Assembly: GCA_030640865.1 (NCBI GenBank) | Contig: DAOWIP010000147.1 | Span: forward strand, 1-6,343 | DNA: 6,343 bases | Source: Sedimentisphaerales bacterium | GTDB taxonomy: Bacteria > Planctomycetota > Phycisphaerae > Sedimentisphaerales > SM23-30 | Direction: 5' to 3' | In this document: piece after piece, positions 1-6,343 of the stretch | Numbering within the stretch: position 1 is the stretch's first letter | How the letters are laid out: every line of letters begins with the position of its first letter | Made by a program: the position numbers and the translations under genes | Notes under the pieces: generated by a model | Database searches by the model: none | What the model was told of the DNA's origin: nothing | What the model saw: the letters and a program-made list of their open reading frames with translations, nothing else

Positions 1-60
1 AAATGGTTTCGGTTGTTTATCTGTCTTTTTCAGACGTTGCTGACATTTGTGCCCGCTCTC

Positions 61-72
61 CATATCGATATG
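61..72. repeat. 12-bp perfect palindrome CATATCGATATG
   Basis: CATATCGATATG is identical to its own reverse complement over all 12 bases, and the symmetry stops at the flanking C residues. It lies about 40 bases upstream of the promoter candidate. A dimeric regulator could bind such a site, but no second copy is seen in the window, and a 12-base palindrome can arise by chance in AT-rich DNA. Confidence 0.35.
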
Positions 73-113
73 CCATTATAAGACATCCTTGTCTGTTGTT
101 GTCTTAATACCAG

Positions 114-142
114 TTGCACTGTAACATATCGGGTAGTAAAAT
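114..142 (+). promoter_or_regulatory. Weak sigma70-type promoter candidate for the first operon
   Basis: A -35-like TTGCAC (114-119) is followed after exactly 17 bases by TAAAAT (137-142), which matches the TATAAT consensus at five of six positions. The -35 matches only in its TTG. The surrounding DNA is AT-rich. If used, transcription would start near 150 and leave a leader of about 165 bases containing the REP-like element. Promoter consensus in this lineage is not well known, so this is a candidate only. Confidence 0.3.
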
Positions 143-227
143 AAACAAATTACTATTATTAATTGCGACACAGCCTGGTTGCCCTGGGTAACGAAGCGAA
201 CAAACATTTTAAGTCCTGAAAGAGCCT

Positions 228-248
228 GCCCTGAGCACAGCCGAAGGG
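228..248. repeat. REP-like imperfect palindrome (CCCTGAGC...GAAGGG type)
   Basis: The segment begins GCCCTGAGC and ends GCCGAAGGG. Its outer CCCT and AGGG arms are complementary and the interior is imperfect. It resembles a short palindromic repeat found in many copies in a broad range of environmental bacterial genomes, usually written CCCTGAGC-NNN-GTCGAAGGG or its reverse complement. It lies 65 bases before the first gene, in the presumed leader. Only one copy is present here, so its repetitive nature is taken from general knowledge of the motif rather than shown by this window. Confidence 0.55.
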
Positions 249-313
249 ACGAAAGAAAGCAATCTATAAAAAGCGCGAACGGTTACCATAACTCTTACGA
301 ATAGCTTAAGCGA

Positions 314-2962
314 ATGAAGATCGCTATGACAATTATTCAAATATATAAACCGCTCAAGCGGCAAATATTATGGGCGACGGCGGAAGCTTTTGTCCTCGTC
401 TTCATCTTTGTCATCAATTGCTCGGCCCAGCAGAGCCTGCCAGGCTCAACTCCTCGCTGGGCGGTACCATGGCACGTTACCAATGCCACCTTACGCTTTC
501 GGATTGAAAAGGACACTGCCTACACCCGCGTACCGGACGTTCACCTCGCGGAACTCGAACCGACGAAAGGCTCTTCCCGGAGAAGAAGTTTCAGTCCCAG
601 TGGAGAAAAGACAAAGCTGCATTTTCGGGTCAACAACAAAATTTATACACACGGGGTCAGGATGTTTTCCCCGACCCAAATTATTTACAACATCCGGAAG
701 AATTACGACCGTTTTGTAGCCCTGGCGGTTATGGAGCATTGGGCTGACAGCAACGCAAATGCCGTCTTTAAGGTCTATGCGGACGAAAAATTGCTTTACC
801 AATCGGAGCAGGTCTCCAAAGGGATGCCCCCGGTTCATATTAATGTTAATATCCCTCCCAGAAGCAAACAGCTCAAATTGATAACCACTGGTTCCGTCGG
901 CAAACAGCGGCGATGGGCCGCCTGGATCAACGCCGGTTTTCTGCTGAAGGGAAAACGCCCGAAGGCCGCCGCCGTCAAAATATGGACCCCTACTTACGAT
1001 CCGACAAAGTTTGACATTATAGTTGTTTCCGCTTCAGGTACGCAGGTTCACTGCCGCTCATCGGCTCCGCAGGCGGGCGAACCGATAGACGTTTTTTTCG
1101 ATACTTCAAAAGGCGGATCGGTATTTTATGTCTATCTGACACCCCGGCAGCAGAAAAAAAACACTCCTCCCACCTGGCAGCCACAGGCTGGGTTACTGCT
1201 GGAAACAAGACGCGTACCCAAAATCGACTCCAGATGTAATAAACTGCCCGGACTGGTAAAGCTCTGGTACGAAGAATCCAGCCCCGTATGCGCCGGCCTG
1301 ATCGAGCGTATCCATCACGCCTTGCCTGTTCATCGCTTGCCGCTCTCAAGCAACGGCAAGCCGCTCTTTCGAGGCGGTTTGGCTCTGTATTACTGCACTG
1401 GCTTTTTCCATACCGAGCAGCCGGGCGAATATATCTTCGCCACCAACTCTAATTGGGGTTCATACCTGTTTATCGACAACAACCTCGTAGTAAGCTGGCC
1501 CGGCAGACACAATAATCGTGGTGGCCGCCGGGGCGAATATCAGGGTCGCGTCAAACTTAATCCGGGCGTACACAAACTTGAATACGTCAACTGTAGTCCC
1601 TGGGGACGAATGTTTATTATGGCTGCATGGCAGCGACCGCGGGATAATCGATTGTTTATTATGACCCGTGGCGATTTTCTCCCCGTAGATCGCTATATTG
1701 CCGGGTCGATTGGTTATCGAAAATCCAACGCCGGCCGCGGCAGCTTTGAATGGCGTACCATCGACGATCTGAGGAGTAACGGAGAAGACACAGCTCTGGT
1801 GGCTTTTCAGTTTAAGGCACTGCCTGCTGAAAATCAGGGCGGCTACTCTTACCGATGGACCTTTGACGACGGCGAAATCAAAACCGGCCCCAGCATCGAG
1901 CACGTTTTTCTAAAACCGGGTATGCGAAAGGTAACTCTCGACATCATGCGGGGCAAAAACAGTATCGCCAGTCCCACGGAAAATATTTATGTCCATTCCT
2001 TATGGGACAAGGTGGACGTTAATTTAAAAAACATCGCGATTTTCGAGAAAGGAATCTTCCAGCGTAATCATGACCTGACCCCCGTCAGCGACCTGATCAA
2101 TCTTTACCACTTTGCCGAGAGGATTAATAAAACAGCCTGGAAGCAGCAGACAGCAACCTTTCTCATTAAAAGGCTGGACGAACTGATCGAGAATAATAAA
2201 AACGGCAGTTTCTCTCTTGGATTGGGCCGCGATTTGCAATCGGTCGAGATACGCCGTTACGACGATGCCCTAAAAGTCTTTTCCCGCCTTGGTAACAGCG
2301 AACATCAGGACGAGTCCGTACATTATCGTGCCTTGCTTTATCAGGCTGAACTGCTGTTGTACTACTTTGGACAAGCCTCGCAGAGCCAAGAGATACTACG
2401 GAAACTGCAAAAGGAAAATAAACCGGACGATAAATTATCTCAGCGATGTACGTTATTGTATGCGGAAACACTTCTGGCGATGGGAAAGCTGGATGAAGCA
2501 CGCCGAATATTGCAAATCACCCCGCGGCTCCGGCCAACGGAAACAGACAACGAAAAAACCCTCGACATCAGGCATCTGGGCCTGTTGCGGCATGCCCGGC
2601 AAATGGTCGAGAATAAAGAATCGCCCCAGCAGCTTCAATACGCCGGCGATAATATCGAAACAATTATAACCGAAGACCCTGTGAAATTATTATGGCCCAG
2701 CCTGCACCTGATAAGACTGGACATTTATCTGGCACAAAAGGAATACCCCATCGCCCTGAATCTGAGCGACTATTTGATTAAACTCGAACTGAGCGAACAG
2801 GATCGAGCCGAGACCCTGGCCCGCCAGGTCGAGGCGCTGTGTGGAATGCGGAAATTTGATCAGGCAAAGGCCGTCTATGATGATATTATGGAGAATTATC
2901 CCTTCAGCGCAGCAGTAAATCGCGCTAAAAAAGCTATTGTCAAAGCAGTGAGTTCCAGGTAG
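314..2962 (+). CDS. Secreted multidomain protein: NPCBM-like, PA14-like, PKD and TPR-like regions
   Basis: This 882-residue protein is predicted to be exported. It starts with a charged segment and a hydrophobic stretch (about 20-36), with likely signal peptidase I cleavage after C-S-A at 36-38. Residues about 100-212 resemble an NPCBM carbohydrate-binding module: a YTHGVRMFSP opening, a FKVYADEKLLYQSE core strand and a closing WAAWINAGF. Residues about 310-442 look like a PA14-type lectin fold, with FRGGLALYYCTGFFHTEQPG, YIFATNSNWGSYLFIDNNLV and a WPG motif. Residues about 492-560 fit a PKD beta sandwich, with YRWTFDDG at 513-520 and HVFLKPG at 530-536. From about 590 to the C terminus it is helical with TPR-like pairs, for example 714-733 and 832-862. 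No catalytic domain is seen. The role is probably binding of glycan or cell surface, with the TPR part docking partners. The ATG at 314 lacks a clear Shine-Dalgarno; ATG at 326 is an alternative that keeps the signal peptide. The next gene follows after 34 bases. Confidence 0.85.
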   Translation: MKIAMTIIQIYKPLKRQILWATAEAFVLVFIFVINCSAQQSLPGSTPRWAVPWHVTNATLRFRIEKDTAYTRVPDVHLAELEPTKGSSRRRSFSPSGEKTKLHFRVNNKIYTHGVRMFSPTQIIYNIRKNYDRFVALAVMEHWADSNANAVFKVYADEKLLYQSEQVSKGMPPVHINVNIPPRSKQLKLITTGSVGKQRRWAAWINAGFLLKGKRPKAAAVKIWTPTYDPTKFDIIVVSASGTQVHCRSSAPQAGEPIDVFFDTSKGGSVFYVYLTPRQQKKNTPPTWQPQAGLLLETRRVPKIDSRCNKLPGLVKLWYEESSPVCAGLIERIHHALPVHRLPLSSNGKPLFRGGLALYYCTGFFHTEQPGEYIFATNSNWGSYLFIDNNLVVSWPGRHNNRGGRRGEYQGRVKLNPGVHKLEYVNCSPWGRMFIMAAWQRPRDNRLFIMTRGDFLPVDRYIAGSIGYRKSNAGRGSFEWRTIDDLRSNGEDTALVAFQFKALPAENQGGYSYRWTFDDGEIKTGPSIEHVFLKPGMRKVTLDIMRGKNSIASPTENIYVHSLWDKVDVNLKNIAIFEKGIFQRNHDLTPVSDLINLYHFAERINKTAWKQQTATFLIKRLDELIENNKNGSFSLGLGRDLQSVEIRRYDDALKVFSRLGNSEHQDESVHYRALLYQAELLLYYFGQASQSQEILRKLQKENKPDDKLSQRCTLLYAETLLAMGKLDEARRILQITPRLRPTETDNEKTLDIRHLGLLRHARQMVENKESPQQLQYAGDNIETIITEDPVKLLWPSLHLIRLDIYLAQKEYPIALNLSDYLIKLELSEQDRAETLARQVEALCGMRKFDQAKAVYDDIMENYPFSAAVNRAKKAIVKAVSSR

Positions 2963-2983
2963 AGTATAAAGAGAAAGAAATAA

Positions 2984-2990
2984 AGAGAGG
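2984..2990 (+). promoter_or_regulatory. Shine-Dalgarno site fixing the start of the second gene
   Basis: AGAGAGG ends six bases before the ATG at 2997, a good purine-rich match at normal spacing. It supports that start, and the protein beginning there has a classic signal peptide. Only 34 bases separate it from the stop of the preceding gene and no terminator-like hairpin lies between, so the two genes are probably co-transcribed. Confidence 0.7.
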
Positions 2991-2996
2991 ATAGTA

Positions 2997-4682
2997 ATGG
3001 TGATCTGGAAAATTATTTTTTCTTCTATCGTTGCGTTGTTGATATGGTCGGATCAACTGATGGCAGGAAACAAAGGCTCTGATACCCTGGAAGTTGCGCG
3101 GTTCAATGGGATAGCGGCGCAAGAGGCATTGGTACGCAGCCGACGGGTACTTCAGGCGTATCTGAAACGAATGGATCCCATCACACGGCTGCTGCCTGAC
3201 TCTAAGGGTAGGGGTCGCATGATGTGGACGGTCAGTAATTCGGCCGCGGATCTCTATCCGTTCCTGGTGATGGCGGCGTATTACACGGATCGATCCGCTT
3301 ACGACAAGAAAATGTATGAGATACTGCGTAATGAGATCCGTTACTCGACACGGGTGGGCTGGTTGTCGGACGATGTGCTGCCGGGTGGAAAAGGATTCCG
3401 GCATCCAAAGCCTGATTTAAACCGGATAATCTTCGGCTCGTGCGAATACGTCAAAGACGGGCTTTTACCGCTAACCGAGTTGTTTGGTCGAACCGCCTGG
3501 TACCACCGCATGGTGGGCATTGTGGATGACATCATTGCGTATGCGCCGTATGAGTCCCGTTTTGGTCGGCTGCCGTCTATGAGCAGTGAAGTAAACGGCG
3601 AATTACTACAGGTGCTTTCACGGCTGGCCTATCAGACCGGCGATCAACGATACATCGACCAGGCGATTCGTATTGCGGAGTTTTATTTTGATGAGGTTAT
3701 CCCCGGCAATAATGGTCTGCCGGCGCACAAGTGGAATTTGGCGGATGGTAAGCAAGCCAGAGACGCATTCCGGTTTTCCGATCATGGCAACGAAATCGTC
3801 GGCGGACTGTCCGAGATTGTGCTGTACCTCAAGCTTACCGGGCACCCTCGGTATGAGAAGTTCAAAAAGCCTATGTCTGATCTGATACATACCTTGCTGG
3901 ATGTGGGGCTAAACGATGATGGGCTGTGGTATTCATCTGTCGCGCCCTCAAACCACAAAATTCTCGACAAACGGCACGCCCATTGTTGGGGTTATATGTT
4001 TAATGCTGTTTATACTACGTATTTGATTACTCAGGAAGAACGATTCCTATCGGCGACGCAACGGGCGTTAAAGGCCGTTACCGACAAGCCCACGTATCTT
4101 GACGACCCGGCCGGAAGTAATCGTGGATACGGATCCAACGCCTATTCGGATGCGATTGAAAGTGCAATTGTATTTTTGAATCGACTGCCGGACGACCACA
4201 TGTTCCAGGTGCTGGATGAATGTGTTGCTCGATTTTTGCGCCGTCAGCGACCAGATGGCATAATCGAAGACTGGTACGGCGATGGGAACTATGTCCGAAC
4301 AGCGCTGATGTATGTGTTCATGAAGTCCCAGGGTACTTGGGTGGAGCCGTGGAGGGAGGATGTTCGGCTCGGAGCGGTGCGTGAGCGCACGCAACTGGTA
4401 ATTGCAGTGGAAAGCGATGAACCCTGGCACGGCCGCTTGCACTTTGACTACCCTCGGCACAAAGCCCATTTTCACATGCCGATTAATTACACCCGTCTTA
4501 ACGAATATCCCGAGTGGTTTACTGTGGAACCGGAACGCTTATACCAGGTATTGGTAGGCCAGGAAAAATATGTCCGTTTGGGTGGTGAGTTAATCCGCGG
4601 GATTCGTGTAAAAACGGCAAATAAGGGCAGAGTCGTTATTCGTGTATCCTCACTGCCGGGTCCGCCTTATGGGACAAAATGA
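2997..4682 (+). CDS. Secreted alpha/alpha-barrel (six-hairpin glycosidase-like) protein
   Basis: This 561-residue protein is predicted to be exported: a hydrophobic stretch (about 5-17) ends in a likely cleavage after L-M-A at 21-23. Residues about 35-450 form a series of helical hairpins with aromatic and acidic loop motifs, as in the (alpha/alpha)6 barrels of six-hairpin glycosidases and related polysaccharide lyases. Repeating units include LLQVLSRLAYQTGDQRYIDQ (203-222), IVGGLSEIVLYLKLTGHPRY (267-286) and the helix pair around 334-362. Candidate active-site groups are E198 and E202, D262-H263 with E266, H327 and H329, D385 with E388, and E424-D425. Residues about 463-553 are beta-rich and resemble the C-terminal sandwich seen on such barrels. 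No exact family or substrate can be named. Since the preceding gene encodes a probable carbohydrate-binding secreted protein, glycan cleavage or modification in the periplasm is a fair inference. A non-enzymatic barrel is also possible. Alanine codons favour GCG more than in the preceding gene. Confidence 0.75.
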   Translation: MVIWKIIFSSIVALLIWSDQLMAGNKGSDTLEVARFNGIAAQEALVRSRRVLQAYLKRMDPITRLLPDSKGRGRMMWTVSNSAADLYPFLVMAAYYTDRSAYDKKMYEILRNEIRYSTRVGWLSDDVLPGGKGFRHPKPDLNRIIFGSCEYVKDGLLPLTELFGRTAWYHRMVGIVDDIIAYAPYESRFGRLPSMSSEVNGELLQVLSRLAYQTGDQRYIDQAIRIAEFYFDEVIPGNNGLPAHKWNLADGKQARDAFRFSDHGNEIVGGLSEIVLYLKLTGHPRYEKFKKPMSDLIHTLLDVGLNDDGLWYSSVAPSNHKILDKRHAHCWGYMFNAVYTTYLITQEERFLSATQRALKAVTDKPTYLDDPAGSNRGYGSNAYSDAIESAIVFLNRLPDDHMFQVLDECVARFLRRQRPDGIIEDWYGDGNYVRTALMYVFMKSQGTWVEPWREDVRLGAVRERTQLVIAVESDEPWHGRLHFDYPRHKAHFHMPINYTRLNEYPEWFTVEPERLYQVLVGQEKYVRLGGELIRGIRVKTANKGRVVIRVSSLPGPPYGTK

Positions 4683-4697
4683 CCCAAAAATAGTAGT

Positions 4698-4710
4698 GCT
4701 CTGTCAGAGC
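4698..4710 (+). other. Small hairpin just after the second gene's stop
   Basis: GCTCT (4698-4702) and AGAGC (4706-4710) pair perfectly around a three-base GTC loop, 15 bases after the TGA. No T tract follows (the next bases are TAAAATTA), so it is not a standard terminator. It could protect the 3' end of the mRNA. Its distance from the TGA also falls in the range of a bacterial SECIS element, which is discussed as a speculative finding. Confidence 0.4.
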
Positions 4711-4772
4711 TAAAATTATGGGTAGCAATCATATCCGATGAGTTCCACGATATTTGTCAGGGCACTCTCAAA

Positions 4773-4797
4773 CCAGTGCAGCAGGCCCTGGCACTGG
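4773..4797 (+). other. Strong intergenic hairpin with competing pairings
   Basis: CCAGTGC (4773-4779) pairs with GCACTGG (4791-4797) over seven bases. Inside, CAG (4782-4784) can pair with CTG (4788-4790) around GCC, leaving a two-base AG bulge. Upstream CAGGGC (4758-4763) is complementary to GCCCTG (4785-4790), and GCACT (4762-4766) to AGTGC (4775-4779), so mutually exclusive folds are possible. No T run follows it directly. The role is unknown: a 3'-end structure, or part of the leader of the next gene. Confidence 0.4.
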
Positions 4798-4851
4798 CAA
4801 GGTCAGACCCTGAAGTGGGGGATAATATTAATACCAGACTAAATAGTTTTT

Positions 4852-4870
4852 GCGGCGGAAGCCGCTTTTT
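4852..4870 (+). terminator. Intrinsic terminator, GGAA tetraloop and T5
   Basis: GCGGC (4852-4856) and GCCGC (4861-4865) form an all-GC five-base stem closed by a GGAA loop, which is of the stable GNRA class, and five T follow at once (4866-4870). The structure is short but has all parts of a rho-independent terminator. It lies 169 bases after the second gene's stop and 57 bases before the third gene's start. It most simply ends the first operon's transcript and implies a separate promoter for the third gene in 4871-4927, although no strong one is visible there. Confidence 0.65.
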
Positions 4871-4927
4871 ATAGTGCTCACGATTGAATTTTCCCGTTAG
4901 TACGCGGCTAAAGAACTTTACGACACG

Positions 4928-6343
4928 ATGTTATGGCTTCGCTCGCGGGAATTCCCATACGCGGTGCGTATATTGATTGTCATTTTTACTATGATGCCCT
5001 TGATGGGCAGTTGTGGGAGCGATACGAAAATGGAAAAGCAAACGGAACTGGAAAAAAAAGTAACGGCTGACAGACAAACACCCAAATCGGTATTAGAATC
5101 ATCCCTGGCCGGCACTTGGTACCCTGCCGACAAACAGGCAATTCGGAAACAGTTGGAGGCTTTTGCGGAAAAAACGAAACCGGAGCATCTTGACAACGTC
5201 ATTGCACTGATTTTACCACACGCCGGTTATCAATATTCCGGAGCCACCGCGATGGCTGGGGTAGGGACGTTGGGAAAACGGACATATCGACGGGTGATTG
5301 TAATGGGACCGAGCCACCGTTGGCCTATGGAAAATATTATGAGTGTACCGAACGTTACCCATTATGCCACTCCCTTGGGCGAAGTCCCGCTTGATCACGA
5401 CTTCATCGCAAAACTTGAAAAGCACAGTTTCTTTCAAACGATACTTCCGACACACCAGTACGAACACAGCGTCCAGATTGAATTGCCGCTGCTGCAATTT
5501 GGCCTTGGAGACGACTTTCACCTGGTGCCTGTCGTCGTAGGCCAACTTGACGACAAAACGATCGAAGAGACCGCCGCTGTCTTAAAATCTCTTATTGACG
5601 ACGAAACCCTTGTGGTGGCCAGTTCCGACTTCACCCACTACGGCCCGAATTTTCAATATGTTCCCTTTCGGGAGAACGTACCGGAAAAACTCAAAGAGTT
5701 GGATATGGGAGCCTATGAGTTCATCGCCAAACAGGACATGGCAGGCTTTTTGAAGTACTGCCGGGAGAAAAACAACCACATCTGCGGTAACGTACCAATT
5801 GCGATATTGCTTGGTATGCTCCCCGCCGGCGCTGGCGTCAACCTGACACAATACGACACTTCCGGAAATGTCACGGGGGATTATACCAATTCGGTAAGTT
5901 ACCTCGCCGTCGCTTTTACCGGCGAATGGAGCAAGGGAACCCAGGTCATTCCTGACAACATTGAAACCACGCTGAGCGAAGAAGACAAACATCAGCTTCT
6001 GAAACTCGCCCGTGCCTCTTTTACATATTATGTGAACCACAGCAAAACAGCAACTCCGGAACAGTTGGGCGTAACTGTCAGCGAGGCAATGAAACAGGTA
6101 CGGGCTTCATTTGTTACCCTGAAAAAAGACCATGCGATGCGTGGTTGTATCGGCGAGATTTATCCTTCTCAGCCACTTTTCAAGTCGGTACTCATCAACG
6201 CGGTCAAGTCCGCCGTGGCCGATCACCGCTTTCGACCGGTCGGCATTGAGGAATGTGCCGAACTGACTGTGGAAATCTCCGCACTGACACCGCCCAGAAC
6301 CGTATCGGGCTATCAGGACATTATCATCGGTAAACATGGAATT
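4928..6343 (+). CDS. MEMO-AMMECR1 fusion lipoprotein (AmmeMemoRadiSam proteins B and A), 3' truncated
   Basis: The frame is open from 4901 and the first ATG is at 4928; 472 codons are visible and the window ends before any stop. The N terminus is a probable lipoprotein signal: arginines at 5, 7 and 14, a hydrophobic stretch at about 15-26, and L-M-G-S-C with C29 as the candidate lipidated residue. A charged linker follows to about 55. Residues about 58-335 are a full MEMO domain (AmmeMemoRadiSam protein B), related to LigB-type extradiol dioxygenases. The residues matching the MEMO1 metal site are present: H98 in PHAGY, H130 in GPSH, D234 and H237 in SSDFTHYG, and C286 in HICG. Residues about 348-472 are an AMMECR1 domain (protein A) with the RGCIG signature at 405-409 and the following DHRFRPV segment; perhaps a third is missing. 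The biochemical reaction is not known; in many genomes these domains occur with a radical SAM protein, which would lie outside this window. The start lacks a clear Shine-Dalgarno. ATG at 4991 is possible but would remove most of the signal. Confidence 0.9.
   Translation, partial: MLWLRSREFPYAVRILIVIFTMMPLMGSCGSDTKMEKQTELEKKVTADRQTPKSVLESSLAGTWYPADKQAIRKQLEAFAEKTKPEHLDNVIALILPHAGYQYSGATAMAGVGTLGKRTYRRVIVMGPSHRWPMENIMSVPNVTHYATPLGEVPLDHDFIAKLEKHSFFQTILPTHQYEHSVQIELPLLQFGLGDDFHLVPVVVGQLDDKTIEETAAVLKSLIDDETLVVASSDFTHYGPNFQYVPFRENVPEKLKELDMGAYEFIAKQDMAGFLKYCREKNNHICGNVPIAILLGMLPAGAGVNLTQYDTSGNVTGDYTNSVSYLAVAFTGEWSKGTQVIPDNIETTLSEEDKHQLLKLARASFTYYVNHSKTATPEQLGVTVSEAMKQVRASFVTLKKDHAMRGCIGEIYPSQPLFKSVLINAVKSAVADHRFRPVGIEECAELTVEISALTPPRTVSGYQDIIIGKHGI

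Larger units (their letters stand above)
1..313. other. Upstream non-coding region, no supportable gene
   Basis: No convincing gene lies here. Two short forward frames are open at the left edge, one closing with TAA at 79-81 and one running from ATG at 3 to TAA at 105-107. Neither shows a recognisable product, although the first could be the last 26 codons of a gene that begins outside the window. The stretch around 110-170 is AT-rich and looks promoter-like. Positions 79-106 contain TAAGACA and TGTCTTA arms that can pair, with a competing inner TGTCT at 90-94, so a small hairpin is possible. The distinct elements (12-bp palindrome, promoter candidate, REP-like repeat) are listed separately. 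Confidence 0.6.

Noticed and set aside
1..107. Short forward frames at the left edge: one open from base 1 to TAA at 79-81, one from ATG at 3 to TAA at 105-107
   Set aside because: Both are too short to recognise and show no motif. The first could be a gene tail cut by the window edge, but nothing supports it over chance.
1460..1903. Antisense frame of 147 codons inside the first gene
   Set aside because: It overlaps the PA14-like to PKD part of a gene with clear domain homology and encodes nothing recognisable. It is a shadow frame.
4068..4475. Antisense frame of 135 codons inside the second gene
   Set aside because: It lies wholly over the well-supported barrel gene and shows no domain or ribosome site. 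It is a shadow frame.
4719..4874. Separate small gene after the second gene in frame with its TGA
   Set aside because: The protein-like stretch has no ATG and no Shine-Dalgarno, and it ends inside the terminator hairpin. It is kept only as a speculative finding.
4884..4914. Possible promoter TTGAAT (4884-4889) and TAAAGA (4909-4914) before the third gene
   Set aside because: The spacing is 19 bases and the -10 matches TATAAT at only three positions, too weak to list as a feature.
5582..6040. Antisense frame of 152 codons opposite the MEMO-AMMECR1 gene
   Set aside because: The opposite strand carries conserved MEMO and AMMECR1 motifs through this interval, so the antisense frame is a by-product.

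Overview
The window looks like bacterial chromosome with mid-range GC and carries three forward-strand genes: two complete, and a third that runs off the right edge. A large exported protein combining an NPCBM-like carbohydrate-binding module, a PA14-like lectin module, a PKD fold and TPR-like helices is typical of environmental Planctomycetota (Phycisphaerae and relatives) or neighbouring PVC groups. That placement is an inference from architecture and style; no marker gene is present.

Layout: positions 1-313 hold no supportable gene. They contain a 12-bp perfect palindrome, a weak promoter candidate and a REP-like imperfect palindrome of the CCCTGAGC...GAAGGG type. Positions 314-2962 encode an 882-residue secreted multidomain protein. 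After 34 bases, with a good Shine-Dalgarno sequence, positions 2997-4682 encode a 561-residue secreted protein that looks like an alpha/alpha-barrel (six-hairpin glycosidase-like) enzyme with a C-terminal beta domain. These two probably form one operon, and both products should cross the inner membrane. A joint role in binding and processing polysaccharide is reasonable but unproven.

Positions 4683-4927 are intergenic. They contain three hairpins, the last being a convincing intrinsic terminator with a GGAA tetraloop and five T. The reading frame of the second gene also stays open for 63 codons past its TGA.

Positions 4928-6343 encode the first 472 residues of a predicted lipoprotein that fuses a complete MEMO domain (AmmeMemoRadiSam system protein B) to an AMMECR1 domain (protein A), which the window edge truncates. 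All metal-site residues expected from MEMO1 and the RGCIG signature of AMMECR1 are visible. This is the most interesting gene: a widely conserved but biochemically obscure pair, joined in one chain and apparently placed outside the cytoplasm. The radical SAM partner of the system, if present, would lie beyond the right edge or elsewhere. No tRNA, rRNA, CRISPR array or transposase was seen.
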